This document shows, one piece after another, positions 15,998 through 25,507 of a stretch of 64,000 nt of DNA (position 1 is its first letter; each line of letters begins with the position of its first letter). The notes beneath the pieces are model-generated. The model saw only the letters and a list, made by a program, of their open reading frames with translations, searched no databases and was not told the origin of the DNA. The position numbers were made by a program, and so were the translations under genes. The stretch lies in contig JACJYK010000001.1 in assembly GCA_020636135.1 (NCBI GenBank), positions 3,520,501 to 3,584,500 of the forward strand. The letters run 5' to 3'. Source of the DNA: Lewinellaceae bacterium (GTDB taxonomy: Bacteria; Bacteroidota; Bacteroidia; Chitinophagales; Saprospiraceae).

Positions 15998-18466
15998 ATG
16001 AAAGAATCGCCTGTTGAAATCAGCGTTTCAGAGCGAAAACCAACCTGTGTCCACTGTGGAGAACCTTGTGACACCACGCATATCGTCCATAATGATCAGG
16101 ACTTCTGCTGCGAGGGATGTCAATGGGTCTATCAGATCCTGCACGACAACAATCTCCAGGAATATTATAAGATACAACAAGCTCCCGGCATCAACCAGCG
16201 GGTGCGCGAAGCCACGGACTATGCATTCATGGACGAACCGGAGATCCGGGACAAGATCATTGACTTTGCCAGCAGTCACCTGATCAAGGTGACGTTCCAT
16301 TTGCCAGCCATCCACTGCGCATCCTGCATCTGGCTGCTGGAGCACCTGTACAAACTGGTCCCGGGGGTAAGCCTGTCACAAGTTGATTTCCTGCGTAAAA
16401 AAGTGACCATTCATTACGATCCGACCCAGGTCAGTCTTCGACGGGTCGCCGAAATGCTGGAACACATCGGCTATGCTCCTTCACTGAACATGGGACAGCT
16501 GGAGGAGAAGAAATTACCCATTGTACCCCGAAAATTATATTATCAGTTGGGCGTGGCCGGGTTCTGCTTCGGCAACATCATGCTGCTCAGCTTTCCCGAA
16601 TACCTCGGCATTGAAGGAGACCAGGCCAGCCATTGGTTCAATTACCTGAACTGGGCTCTGGGCTTACCCGTTCTGCTGTATGGAGCACAGGATTATCTGA
16701 AATCGGCATGGCAAGGGGTGAAAAACGGTGGGTTGAATATGGATGTGCCTATCACACTGGGTATTATAGCCCTCTTCGTTCGCAGCACCATTGATATTTT
16801 CGGGCATTTCGGCAGTGGTTATATGGATAGTCTGGCCGGCCTGGTATTTTTCCTCCTGATCGGCAAATGGTTTCAACAGAAGACCTTCCATCATTTATCG
16901 TTTGACCGGGATTACAAATCCTACTTTCCCATTGCCATTTCGGTCTGGGAGGATGAACGGTGGATCACCGTTCCACTTTCCAGGGTCGTTCCCGAACAGC
17001 GGGTTCAGATCAAGAATAACCAATTGATCCCGGCAGACGGTATCCTGCTCACACCAGCAACACAGATCGATTACAGTTTTGTGACCGGCGAATCCGAACC
17101 GGTTTTCAAGCGCGCAGGAGACACCCTGTATGCCGGAGGCAAGCAGATCGGCAGTCCCATTGAAATTCAGGTTACCAAAGCCGTGGGCCAGAGTTATCTG
17201 CTGCAACTGTGGGAGGACCGGGCTTTTACCCAAAAGAAAGAAACCCGTGATCACCGGCTGGCGGACCAGATCGGCACCTACTTTACGATGGTGATCCTGG
17301 CCATTGCCGCCATCACCTTCATCTACTGGTCAGGCAAGGACCTGAATATGGCTTTGGTAACCGTCACGTCCGTCCTCATCATCGCCTGTCCATGCGCTCT
17401 GGCCCTGGCAATCCCGTTTACCTACGGGAATGTCATGCGATTATTGGCCGATAAAAACATGTATTTGCGGAGCACCCGGATCATCGAAGAAATCCAGCGG
17501 TTGACGCACATCGTGTTTGACAAGACCGGCACGCTTACAGCCATCAATGATTACCACATCATGTATCAGGGCACGGCCCTGGATCAGGAGGGAGCTTCCC
17601 TGGTCCGGTCGGTAGCCCACGCCTCGACCCACCCGTTAAGCCAACAACTGGACCATTACCTTCAGACACATGTCTTGCTGACCATTACGGATTTCCATGA
17701 GGAGCCCGGACTGGGTGTACGTGCGATCGTTGATGGCCATGAGGTACGCATCGGGTCAGCTAGCTGGACCGGAGCGTCGCATCAGGTTCATCAGGGAAAA
17801 CAAATCGTACATGTTGCCATCGATGGATTGTACCAGGGTTATTTTCTGTACGAATCAAGGTACCGGTCCTCCTGGAGAAAGACCATCAAGGCCCTCTCCC
17901 GGGATTACCAGTTATCACTCCTCTCCGGGGACGGGGACCGGGAGCTAAAACGGATCCGGTCCGTATTTCCCGCTACCAGCAACATCCTTTTCAACCAAAA
18001 ACCTAAAGATAAACTGGAATACATCCGGGCATTGCAGAACACCGATCAGCGAGTGATGATGATCGGCGACGGGATCAATGATGCCGGGGCATTACAGGCG
18101 AGTGAAGTAGGTATGGTGATCACGGAAGATATCAACAACTTTACACCGGCTTCCGATGCCATCATCCACAATGGCCTTTTCCCTTACCTTCCACAACTCA
18201 TCCGGTACATCCGGCTAAGTCGGCGGGTGGTTTTTGGTGCTTATTTTCTGGCATTGTTGTATAATGTGGTCGGACTGAGTTTTGCCGTGCAGGGATTGCT
18301 GTCACCGCTGGTAGCAGCCGTACTGATGCCGATAAGCAGTGTAACGATGGTACTTTATGGCCTGACTGCCAGTACGTTATTATTCAGGACAATGAAATTA
18401 AATGAACTGCCGCAGGCAGATTGGGTCCAAACAAAAGTGGATGATTTATATCAATTTTCGACGTGA
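15998..18466 (+). CDS. ccoI: CcoI copper-translocating P-type ATPase
   Basis: I use the ATG at 15998 rather than an in-frame GTG at 15953. The 822-residue protein starts with the cysteine-rich N-terminal domain of this subgroup (CVHCGEPC, FCCEGCQ), then an HMA domain with C107-ASC. It has eight expected membrane helices, the transport motif C464-P-C466, the phosphorylated aspartate D508 in DKTGT, an STHPLS motif in the nucleotide domain, and the hinge GDGINDAGAL. CcoI-type pumps deliver copper for assembly of cbb3 oxidase. It is the first gene of the cbb3 operon and is followed by ccoS after 55 bp. Confidence 0.93.
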   Translation: MKESPVEISVSERKPTCVHCGEPCDTTHIVHNDQDFCCEGCQWVYQILHDNNLQEYYKIQQAPGINQRVREATDYAFMDEPEIRDKIIDFASSHLIKVTFHLPAIHCASCIWLLEHLYKLVPGVSLSQVDFLRKKVTIHYDPTQVSLRRVAEMLEHIGYAPSLNMGQLEEKKLPIVPRKLYYQLGVAGFCFGNIMLLSFPEYLGIEGDQASHWFNYLNWALGLPVLLYGAQDYLKSAWQGVKNGGLNMDVPITLGIIALFVRSTIDIFGHFGSGYMDSLAGLVFFLLIGKWFQQKTFHHLSFDRDYKSYFPIAISVWEDERWITVPLSRVVPEQRVQIKNNQLIPADGILLTPATQIDYSFVTGESEPVFKRAGDTLYAGGKQIGSPIEIQVTKAVGQSYLLQLWEDRAFTQKKETRDHRLADQIGTYFTMVILAIAAITFIYWSGKDLNMALVTVTSVLIIACPCALALAIPFTYGNVMRLLADKNMYLRSTRIIEEIQRLTHIVFDKTGTLTAINDYHIMYQGTALDQEGASLVRSVAHASTHPLSQQLDHYLQTHVLLTITDFHEEPGLGVRAIVDGHEVRIGSASWTGASHQVHQGKQIVHVAIDGLYQGYFLYESRYRSSWRKTIKALSRDYQLSLLSGDGDRELKRIRSVFPATSNILFNQKPKDKLEYIRALQNTDQRVMMIGDGINDAGALQASEVGMVITEDINNFTPASDAIIHNGLFPYLPQLIRYIRLSRRVVFGAYFLALLYNVVGLSFAVQGLLSPLVAAVLMPISSVTMVLYGLTASTLLFRTMKLNELPQADWVQTKVDDLYQFST

Positions 18467-18521
18467 GTAACATCACATTTAATAAATATATGCATTCTAT
18501 CTTGCATCTAAATTTGGCTTC

Positions 18522-18716
18522 ATGGGGGTAATATTTTTGCTTATCGGCATAAGTCTTATCGTAGCAGGTGGCTTTCTTGCCGCTTTCATCTGGGCTGTGC
18601 GCAGTGGCCAGTATGATGACGAATACACCCCTAGCGTCCGTATCCTCTGGGACGACAAAAAACCTGAAAATTCATCATCTATCGATAACAATTCTACAAC
18701 CGTTAACAAATCTTAA
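18522..18716 (+). CDS. ccoS: CcoS cbb3 oxidase maturation protein
   Basis: A 64-residue protein with one N-terminal transmembrane helix (about residues 3-25) followed by the conserved AVRSGQYDD segment, the hallmark of CcoS. CcoS is needed for insertion of cofactors into the catalytic subunit of cbb3 oxidase. The tail is short, acidic and serine/asparagine rich. The stop is 3 bp before the CcoNO start, indicating tight coupling. Confidence 0.92.
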   Translation: MGVIFLLIGISLIVAGGFLAAFIWAVRSGQYDDEYTPSVRILWDDKKPENSSSIDNNSTTVNKS

Positions 18717-18719
18717 GGA

Positions 18720-20858
18720 ATGGGAAAGATCGAACAATTCAACTATGACAACGGCATCGTGCGTAATTTCGCCGTTGCAACAGCCGTCTGGGGATTGGTC
18801 GGGATGCTGGTGGGAGTACTCATCGCATTCCAGATATTCACCCCGGGGCTAAATATGGGGCCTGAGCTGACCTTCGGCCGATTGCGTCCCCTGCACACCA
18901 ACGCTGCCATCTTCGCTTTCGTAGGTAATGGCATTTTCATGGGCGTGTATTACAGCCTGCAGCGCCTGCTGAAAACAAGGATGTTCAGCGACATGCTTTC
19001 CAAGATCCACTTCTGGGGATGGCAGCTGATCATTGTATCTGCGGCATTAACCCTGCCATTCGGGATCACCTCTGCCAAAGAATACGCCGAACTGGAATGG
19101 CCGATCGATATTGCCATTGCCGTGGTTTGGATCATCTTCGGTTTGAATATGTTTGGCACCATCCTCAAGCGCCGGGAAAACCACCTGTATGTGGCGATCT
19201 GGTTTTACATCGCGACGTGGATTACCGTCACCGTGCTGCACGTAGTGAACAACCTGGAGTTTCCCTGGAGCTGGATTAAGTCCTACCCGGTATTCGCAGG
19301 TGTCCAGGATGCCCTGGTACAGTGGTGGTACGGACACAATGCGGTAGCCTTCTTCCTTACAACACCTTATCTCGGGTTGATGTACTACTTCCTTCCAAAA
19401 GCAGCCAATCGTCCGGTTTATTCGTATAAGCTGTCCATCGTGCACTTTTGGGCATTGATCTTCATCTACATCTGGGCGGGACCACACCACCTGCTGTACA
19501 CTTCCTTGCCTGACTGGGCACAGTCTCTGGGTACTGTATTTTCCATTATGCTGATCGCTCCATCCTGGGGTGGTATGCTGAATGGTCTGTTGACCCTGCG
19601 GGGGGCCTGGGACCGTGTTCGGGACGATCCAATTCTTAAAATGATGGTGGTCGCAGTGGCTGCTTACGGTATGTCCACCTTTGAAGGACCGATGCTCTCC
19701 ATCAAATCCATCAATGCCATCAGTCACTACACCGACTGGACCATTGGCCACGTACACATCGGCACACTGGGCTGGAATGGCCTGCTGACCTTTGGTATTC
19801 TGTACTGGCTGATACCGAGACTTTATAATACCAAACTCTACTCGGTCAGATTAGCCAATGCCCATTTCTGGATTTCCACGCTGGGTATCGTATTCTATGC
19901 ATTGCCCCTGTACTGGGCCGGATGGACCCAGAGTCTGATGTGGAAACAGTTTACTCCGGAAGGCTTCCTTCAATACGGTAGTTTCCTGGAGACTGTGACC
20001 CAGATCATACCGATGTATATGATTCGTGCATTCGGAGGTACCCTGTATTTCAGTGGGGTTATCCTGATGCTGATCAACCTGTGGAAAACTGCCAAGTCCG
20101 GCCATTTGACCGCCAATGAAGCAGCTGAAGCCCCGGCCAGAGAAGAATATGTGGCTCATGCCGGCGAATACTGGCACAAATGGATCGAGCGTAAGCCCAT
20201 ACAGATGCTTATCGCCAGTGCAATACTGATCCTGATCGGTGGTATGGTTGAAATCATCCCGATGCTGACCATCGGAAGCAATATTCCAAAGATTGCCTCG
20301 GTAAAACCCTATACCCCGCTCGAATTACAGGGCCGTGACATCTATATCCGCGAAGGATGTATGGGATGCCACTCGCAGATGATCCGCCCCTTCCGCTCAG
20401 AAACCGAACGTTATGGGGAGTATTCAAAATCCGGTGAGTTCGTGTATGACCACCCATTCCTGTGGGGCTCCAAGCGGACCGGTCCGGATCTTCAGCGCGA
20501 AGGTGGAAAATATCCCGACAGCTGGCACTACTACCATATGATGGACCCGGAAAGCATGAGTGCAGGTTCCATCATGCCTCCCTACCCCTGGCTTGCCCGC
20601 CGGGACCTGGACCTGACGTACACTGCCGCCAAGATCAAAACACTGCAAAGTTTAGGCGTACCCTATCCAAAAGGTTATGCTGAGAAGGCGAATGATGATC
20701 TGGCAAAACAGGCAGAGGAAATTGCCGCTTCCCTCAAGAAAGATGGTATCGAAGCTGAGAATGTGGCAACCAAGGAAATAGTAGCATTGATCGCTTATTT
20801 GCAACGGTTGGGAACGGACATCAAGCCGGCCTCCGGTGCAGTACCAACATCCAATTAA
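18720..20858 (+). CDS. ccoNO: Fused CcoN-CcoO cbb3-type cytochrome c oxidase subunit I/II
   Basis: The 712-residue protein joins the catalytic haem-copper subunit CcoN (about residues 1-470, twelve membrane helices) to the monohaem cytochrome c subunit CcoO (about residues 490-712). In the CcoN part the haem and copper ligands are expected in RPLHTN, WWYGHNAVAFFLT, AGPHHLLYTS and DWTIGHVHIGTLGW. The CcoO part has one more helix and the haem c motif C547-MGC-H551 followed by IRPF, with MPPYPWL as the likely axial methionine segment. The fusion is known from other Bacteroidetes. The enzyme reduces oxygen to water at low oxygen tension and pumps protons. Confidence 0.95.
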   Translation: MGKIEQFNYDNGIVRNFAVATAVWGLVGMLVGVLIAFQIFTPGLNMGPELTFGRLRPLHTNAAIFAFVGNGIFMGVYYSLQRLLKTRMFSDMLSKIHFWGWQLIIVSAALTLPFGITSAKEYAELEWPIDIAIAVVWIIFGLNMFGTILKRRENHLYVAIWFYIATWITVTVLHVVNNLEFPWSWIKSYPVFAGVQDALVQWWYGHNAVAFFLTTPYLGLMYYFLPKAANRPVYSYKLSIVHFWALIFIYIWAGPHHLLYTSLPDWAQSLGTVFSIMLIAPSWGGMLNGLLTLRGAWDRVRDDPILKMMVVAVAAYGMSTFEGPMLSIKSINAISHYTDWTIGHVHIGTLGWNGLLTFGILYWLIPRLYNTKLYSVRLANAHFWISTLGIVFYALPLYWAGWTQSLMWKQFTPEGFLQYGSFLETVTQIIPMYMIRAFGGTLYFSGVILMLINLWKTAKSGHLTANEAAEAPAREEYVAHAGEYWHKWIERKPIQMLIASAILILIGGMVEIIPMLTIGSNIPKIASVKPYTPLELQGRDIYIREGCMGCHSQMIRPFRSETERYGEYSKSGEFVYDHPFLWGSKRTGPDLQREGGKYPDSWHYYHMMDPESMSAGSIMPPYPWLARRDLDLTYTAAKIKTLQSLGVPYPKGYAEKANDDLAKQAEEIAASLKKDGIEAENVATKEIVALIAYLQRLGTDIKPASGAVPTSN

Positions 20859-20880
20859 TTCATTTTCAAAAGCTAACATT

Positions 20881-21075
20881 ATGTTTAAATACATCATCAA
20901 CAGCTCCGGAAATGTGAATTGGATGGCCATACTGGCACTCCTTACATTCATGTTCATTTTTGTCATGAGTGTGGTCCTCATCTTCCGGAAGGATAAAAAA
21001 TACCTGGATCACATGGCACATCTGCCTTTGGATGATGACGAAGATTCCTTTTCCTCCACCACCATAAAGCAATAA
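20881..21075 (+). CDS. ccoQ: CcoQ-like small membrane subunit
   Basis: I use the ATG at 20881, giving 64 residues; a longer frame from 20836 overlaps ccoNO and is unlikely. The protein has one transmembrane helix (about residues 14-36) followed by FRKDKKYLDHMAHLPLDDD and a short acidic tail. Size, helix and position between ccoNO and ccoP fit CcoQ, a stabilising subunit of cbb3 oxidase. Sequence similarity in this family is low, so the call rests partly on position. Confidence 0.8.
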   Translation: MFKYIINSSGNVNWMAILALLTFMFIFVMSVVLIFRKDKKYLDHMAHLPLDDDEDSFSSTTIKQ

Positions 21076-21078
21076 CAA

Positions 21079-22032
21079 ATGAAAGATCAACATACCTTCA
21101 AATACATTTTACCGGCTATACTGCTCCTGGCACCGGGCGTTAACCGGGCACAGGACGCCGCCGCCATGGCCAGCGATCCGGGTAAGACCGGAGACGCCTT
21201 CCTTTCATTGATCTACGACAACCTGTTCCTGATCCTGGGAATGCTCGTCGTGGGTGTTGCCATCTGGGTCCTTTACCGGACCAATGAAACACTTACCAAG
21301 CTGTATACGTACAATTTATTGCAACAACAGGGCATCAGCCCTGTGGCACCGGAAGCAGCCCAGACACTGCAGGAATCCGGCTGGTCACGGCTGATGAAGC
21401 GATTGACCAACCGCGTCCCGCAGGCAAGGGAGAAAGACATCCTTTTTGACCACGATTACGATGGCATCTATGAACTGGACAATGTGCTGCCGCCGTGGTG
21501 GTTGTGGATGTTTTACTTTTGCATCGCTTTCGCGGTCGTATACCTGGGGTACTATCACTTCTCCGGCAGTGGATGGAGTTCAAAGCAGGAATACGAAATA
21601 GCCATGAAGGAGGCCAAGCAACAAGTTGCTGAATATGTTGCTGCCCAGGGAAACCTGGTGGATGAAAATAATGTTACAGCTAGGACGGATGATGCTGCCC
21701 TGGCTCAGGGTAAAGACATCTGGACCGCAAACTGTGTAGCCTGTCATGGTGCAAATGGCGAAGGTGGCGTAGGACCTAACATGACCGACAAATACTGGAT
21801 ACATGGTGGAGATATCAAAGATATATTCCACACCATCAAATACGGTGTACCTGAAAAAGGGATGATCTCCTGGCAAACGCAGCTATCGCCTTCAGCTATG
21901 GCGGATGTTGCCAGTTATATCTTAACTTTGCAGGGTACCAATCCTCCTAATCCAAAAGCACCTCAAGGAGACCTGTACAATCCGGAAGGCACCGGTGGAG
22001 CAACACCGGCTTCCGGGGTAATTCAAAACTAA
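21079..22032 (+). CDS. ccoP: CcoP cbb3 oxidase cytochrome c subunit with a single haem site
   Basis: The 317-residue protein has an N-terminal signal-like segment, a membrane helix (about residues 42-62), the FixP N-terminal region with DNVLPPWWLWMFYFCIAFAVVYL (second helix about residues 137-157), and one cytochrome c domain with C219-VAC-H223. Textbook CcoP has two haem c sites; here only one CxxCH is present and the protein is correspondingly compact after the second helix. It begins 3 bp after ccoQ. It should pass electrons from the donor cytochrome to the CcoNO subunit. Confidence 0.92.
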   Translation: MKDQHTFKYILPAILLLAPGVNRAQDAAAMASDPGKTGDAFLSLIYDNLFLILGMLVVGVAIWVLYRTNETLTKLYTYNLLQQQGISPVAPEAAQTLQESGWSRLMKRLTNRVPQAREKDILFDHDYDGIYELDNVLPPWWLWMFYFCIAFAVVYLGYYHFSGSGWSSKQEYEIAMKEAKQQVAEYVAAQGNLVDENNVTARTDDAALAQGKDIWTANCVACHGANGEGGVGPNMTDKYWIHGGDIKDIFHTIKYGVPEKGMISWQTQLSPSAMADVASYILTLQGTNPPNPKAPQGDLYNPEGTGGATPASGVIQN

Positions 22033-22044
22033 TTCGAGAAGAGG

Positions 22045-23481
22045 ATGTCTGAGAATACACCGCTGCCAATTGTAGAAGAAGATGACTGGTATAGAGATCA
22101 CCTGGCTACGGTTGACGAACATGGGAAACGGGTATGGATCTACCCGAAAAAACCAAAAGGAAAATTCACAAATTACCGGACCATTGTTTCGGTAATCCTG
22201 CTGGTAGTACTTTTTGGTATGCCCTGGATCAGGGTTCATGGCAATCCTCTCTTTATGTTTAATATCCTGGAGCGGAAATTCATCCTGTTTGGATCCTATT
22301 TTCCGCCCCAGGATTTCCATTTGTTTGTATTGGCGATGATCATCATGGTGATCTTCATTGCCCTCTTCACGGTCATCTATGGCCGGATATTCTGTGGATG
22401 GATTTGTCCTCAGACCATATTTATGGAGAGTGTCTACCGGAAAATCGAATATTGGATCGAAGGTGATGCCAATGCCCAACGGAGGCTGAACAATGCGCCC
22501 TGGTCGGCGTCGAAACTGGCTAAAAAGGTGAGCAAGCAGATCATCTTTTTCAGCATTGCTGTCCTGGTGGCCAATACATTTCTTTCCTATATCATTGGCA
22601 CGGATCAGGTCCTGGCTATTATCAAAGATCCCGTTTCAAAGCACTTGCAGGGATTCATGGCCATGATCGCCTTTTCCTTTGCATTCTATGGTGTCTTTGC
22701 CTTCCTGCGTGAACAGGTTTGTACCACCATCTGTCCTTACGGCCGGCTTCAGGGCGTGCTGCTGGACAAGAATTCTGTGGTCATCACCTACGATTACCTT
22801 CGTGGCGAACCCCGCGGTAAGATTCACAAGGCTGTGAAAGGAAAAGAGGAAGAAGCTGCTAAAATGAATGCCCTCCTGGGAGACTGCATTGATTGTAAAA
22901 TGTGCATCCAGGTATGCCCTACCGGTATAGATATCCGGAACGGGACACAGCTTGAATGCGTCAATTGTACAGCATGTATTGACGCCTGTGACGAAGTCAT
23001 GACCAAGGTGAACCGACCGACGGGACTGATCCGTTACGACAGTGAAGAAGGCGTGCGGACCGGCGCTAAAAAAATCATGACACCACGTGCCATAGCCTAT
23101 ACGAGTGTGCTGGGGGTGCTGGTATTGCTGGAGATCATCCTGTTTGCCACCCGGACACAGGTGGAAGGATTGCTGCTGCGCACACCGGGGATGTTGTACC
23201 AAAAGACCGATGATGGTTACATCAGCAACTTGTACAACTATCAGTTTGTCAATAAAACATCGGACACCCTGGCCCTTGAACTTGAGTTGGTGGGGATCGA
23301 AGGCCGCATCAAATGGGTTGGCCACGCACCTTTAGCAAAACCAAACGATGTTACAGAAGGAGCGGTATTTTTAGAATTGCCACCATCAGAACTTCAGGCG
23401 GGAAAAAATAAGATCAAACTGCGGGTACTTTCCGGCGACCGTACCGTAGATCAGGTGAGTACCTCTTTCTTGGCACCATAA
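22045..23481 (+). CDS. ccoG: CcoG cbb3 oxidase accessory iron-sulfur protein
   Basis: The 478-residue protein matches the CcoG/RdxA/FixG family. It has about five membrane helices, cysteine motifs FCGWICPQT and CTTICPYGRLQG, and a ferredoxin-like pair of clusters in CIDCKMCIQVCPTGIDI and CVNCTACIDACD. A C-terminal immunoglobulin-like domain (about residues 375-478) follows the last helix. CcoG is implicated in copper reduction during cbb3 oxidase assembly. It follows ccoP by 12 bp. Confidence 0.94.
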   Translation: MSENTPLPIVEEDDWYRDHLATVDEHGKRVWIYPKKPKGKFTNYRTIVSVILLVVLFGMPWIRVHGNPLFMFNILERKFILFGSYFPPQDFHLFVLAMIIMVIFIALFTVIYGRIFCGWICPQTIFMESVYRKIEYWIEGDANAQRRLNNAPWSASKLAKKVSKQIIFFSIAVLVANTFLSYIIGTDQVLAIIKDPVSKHLQGFMAMIAFSFAFYGVFAFLREQVCTTICPYGRLQGVLLDKNSVVITYDYLRGEPRGKIHKAVKGKEEEAAKMNALLGDCIDCKMCIQVCPTGIDIRNGTQLECVNCTACIDACDEVMTKVNRPTGLIRYDSEEGVRTGAKKIMTPRAIAYTSVLGVLVLLEIILFATRTQVEGLLLRTPGMLYQKTDDGYISNLYNYQFVNKTSDTLALELELVGIEGRIKWVGHAPLAKPNDVTEGAVFLELPPSELQAGKNKIKLRVLSGDRTVDQVSTSFLAP

Positions 23482-23491
23482 TCGATATTTC

Positions 23492-23926
23492 ATGAAATTC
23501 AACTGGGGAACAGGCATTGCCATCTTTCTGGTCTTATTTGTATTGTCACTGGTAGCCGTCCTGGTCAAATCCTTCCAGTACGATCACAGCCTGGTGATAG
23601 ATGATTACTACAAAGAGGATCTGGCTTATCAGCAACACTATGAAAAGATAGCTAACGAGCAACAAAGTCCGCTATCGGTGGAGATTGACCGGAAAGGACA
23701 CCAGGTAACCATTGATTTTCCGGTTGAAAATAAAGACATCACCGGGACATTGCAGTTTTACAAGCCCGATAACAAATCCCTGGATTTCAGTTTGCCGGTC
23801 AAGACGGATGAACAAAACCGTATGATTGTACCTACCCAGGATCTGCTTGGTGGTCTCTGGCGCATAAAAGTGGATTATACGTCCAATAACGAAGCCTTTT
23901 ATTACGAGCAGAAAATCGTACTCTGA
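23492..23926 (+). CDS. ccoH: CcoH/FixH-like assembly protein
   Basis: A 144-residue protein with a single N-terminal membrane helix (about residues 5-27), the conserved DDYYKEDLAYQQ segment soon after it, and a small beta-rich domain outside the membrane. This is the pattern of the FixH family in cbb3 operons. Its stop overlaps the start of the next gene by one base (TGATG), so translation of the two is probably coupled. Confidence 0.88.
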   Translation: MKFNWGTGIAIFLVLFVLSLVAVLVKSFQYDHSLVIDDYYKEDLAYQQHYEKIANEQQSPLSVEIDRKGHQVTIDFPVENKDITGTLQFYKPDNKSLDFSLPVKTDEQNRMIVPTQDLLGGLWRIKVDYTSNNEAFYYEQKIVL

Positions 23927-24618
23927 TGATTCTTTGGTCAGCCCTGATATTGGGATTGGCCGGCAGTTTACACTGCGTGGGCATGTGTGGTCCTCTGACC
24001 CTGGCGCTGCCTTTTGCACAGGGTGACCGTCCCGCATGGCTACAGGGCATCGTGTATCACAGTGGCCGCATCTTCATGTATGTCCTGCTGGGAGCGTTAT
24101 TTGGGTTGATCGGCCAGGCCATCACATTAGCAGGTTTCCAGAAATATTTCGCCATCATCGGAGGAACAATCATCCTGCTTGGTGTCTTCACTTCGGTCCG
24201 CTATCCTGCTTCCTGGCTGGACCGCATCACCGGGCCTGCGCAACGCAAGATCTCCACAGGCATCGGAAATTTAATCCGCCGGGGCGGCCTGCCTTCCTAT
24301 TTTGGCATTGGAATGCTTAATGGAATCATTCCCTGCGGTATGGTCTATGCCGCTATCGCACTGGCCATTTCCAGCGAACACATCACCTGGGGTATGGGCG
24401 TCATGGCGTTGTTTGGATTAGGCACCTTCCCTCTGCTCTTTGCGCTGGTGGCTTTTCAGTCCCGAATGAAACCTGCCTGGCGGCATACCCTGCGTAAGAT
24501 CTCACCCTGGACCATGGGATTGTTTGGCGCACTCCTGCTCTACCGTGGGTTGTCACTGGTACTTCCACACGAGATCATACTTTGGGACTCCTTTGTCAAC
24601 GAAGTTTTTTGTCATTAA
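23926..24618 (+). CDS. SafE/TauE-like membrane protein of the cbb3 operon
   Basis: The 230-residue protein has about six membrane helices. The first carries GLAGSLHCVGMCGPLTLALP, with Cys-containing motif HCxGMCGP, and another NGIIPCGMVYAAIALAI, both typical of the sulfite-exporter-like (DUF2) proteins found next to ccoG and ccoH. The cysteines suggest a link to metal transport or copper delivery for the oxidase, but this is inference. It is the last gene of the operon and starts one base inside ccoH. Confidence 0.85.
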   Translation: MILWSALILGLAGSLHCVGMCGPLTLALPFAQGDRPAWLQGIVYHSGRIFMYVLLGALFGLIGQAITLAGFQKYFAIIGGTIILLGVFTSVRYPASWLDRITGPAQRKISTGIGNLIRRGGLPSYFGIGMLNGIIPCGMVYAAIALAISSEHITWGMGVMALFGLGTFPLLFALVAFQSRMKPAWRHTLRKISPWTMGLFGALLLYRGLSLVLPHEIILWDSFVNEVFCH

Positions 24619-24688
24619 CCGTGATTTCGTAATTAGGCGTTTCAAGTTTAAATTCCAAACCCTAGTTTCGTATTCAGAACCAACCAAT

Positions 24689-25480
24689 ATGAAAGCTTAC
24701 ATCGCCATCTTATTCGTGATCACTCTCAGCGCCTGCCAGCAATCCGAAACCATGCCAGGAAACCAGGCAGATTCCCGGCAGTATTATCATTTGCAAGTTT
24801 ACACCTTTGCCAATGAAGGGCAGGCAGGACAGACCGACCAGTACTTGCAAAATGCATTATTACCTGCTTTAAAACGTCAACATGTCGGTCCGGTAGGCGT
24901 ATTTAAAAACCGTCTGAACGAAGTTGACACGGTGGCACATACCTATGTATTACTGCCATTGACATCACTGGACCAATTAAACACCATCCAGCAATCGTTA
25001 GCCAACGACAGCATCTACCTGGCCAACGGCTCAGGTTATCGGGGTGCCTCTTACGATATGCCGCCCTATCTACGGTTTGAATCCATTCTTTTGCATGCCT
25101 TTCCGGACTGGCCAGAAATGAAAATGCCTGATCTTCAGGGCCCTCGTGCTGATCGTATCTACGAATTGCGTAGCTATGAATCTCCTACGGAAGCCTATGG
25201 TGAAAATAAGATCGAAATGTTCAATGCCGGTGGTGAAGTCCGGTTATTTGACCGGTTAGGTTGCAATGCCGTATTTTATGGACAGGTGGTTTCCGGCTCT
25301 CGCATGCCGAACCTGATGTACATGACCACGTATGCCGATTCGACGAGCCGCAAAGACCACTGGGATGCCTTTTTCGGCTCACCGGAATGGAAGGACCTGA
25401 TCGCCAATCCGCACTATGAGCATAACGTCAACCACGCCGACATCTGGCTCTTGTACCCTACGGAATACTCAGAATATTGA
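24689..25480 (+). CDS. NIPSNAP-like lipoprotein
   Basis: I use the ATG at 24689; the longer open frame from 24524 overlaps the previous gene. The 263-residue product has a lipobox LSACQ with Cys16. It contains two NIPSNAP-like dimeric alpha-beta-barrel halves, the first from about YYHLQVYTFANEGQ and the second from IYELRSYESPTEAYGENKIEMF to the end, where HWDAFFGSPEWKDL is typical. Many Bacteroidetes carry such NIPSNAP lipoproteins; their role is not established. It begins 70 bp after the cbb3 operon. Confidence 0.8.
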   Translation: MKAYIAILFVITLSACQQSETMPGNQADSRQYYHLQVYTFANEGQAGQTDQYLQNALLPALKRQHVGPVGVFKNRLNEVDTVAHTYVLLPLTSLDQLNTIQQSLANDSIYLANGSGYRGASYDMPPYLRFESILLHAFPDWPEMKMPDLQGPRADRIYELRSYESPTEAYGENKIEMFNAGGEVRLFDRLGCNAVFYGQVVSGSRMPNLMYMTTYADSTSRKDHWDAFFGSPEWKDLIANPHYEHNVNHADIWLLYPTEYSEY

Positions 25481-25507
25481 TAAGGGGATAAGAATCCATT
25501 TAATACC

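Noticed and set aside
18509..18516. TAAATTTG, an exact -7 consensus, as an internal promoter for ccoS
   Set aside because: It ends only 5 bp before the ccoS start codon, so a transcript would begin at or after the start; no -33 element at the right distance.
19047..19757. A 236-codon open frame on the minus strand opposite ccoNO
   Set aside because: It lies entirely inside a strongly supported gene, has no recognisable motif and is rich in His, Gln and Gly runs typical of antisense shadows.
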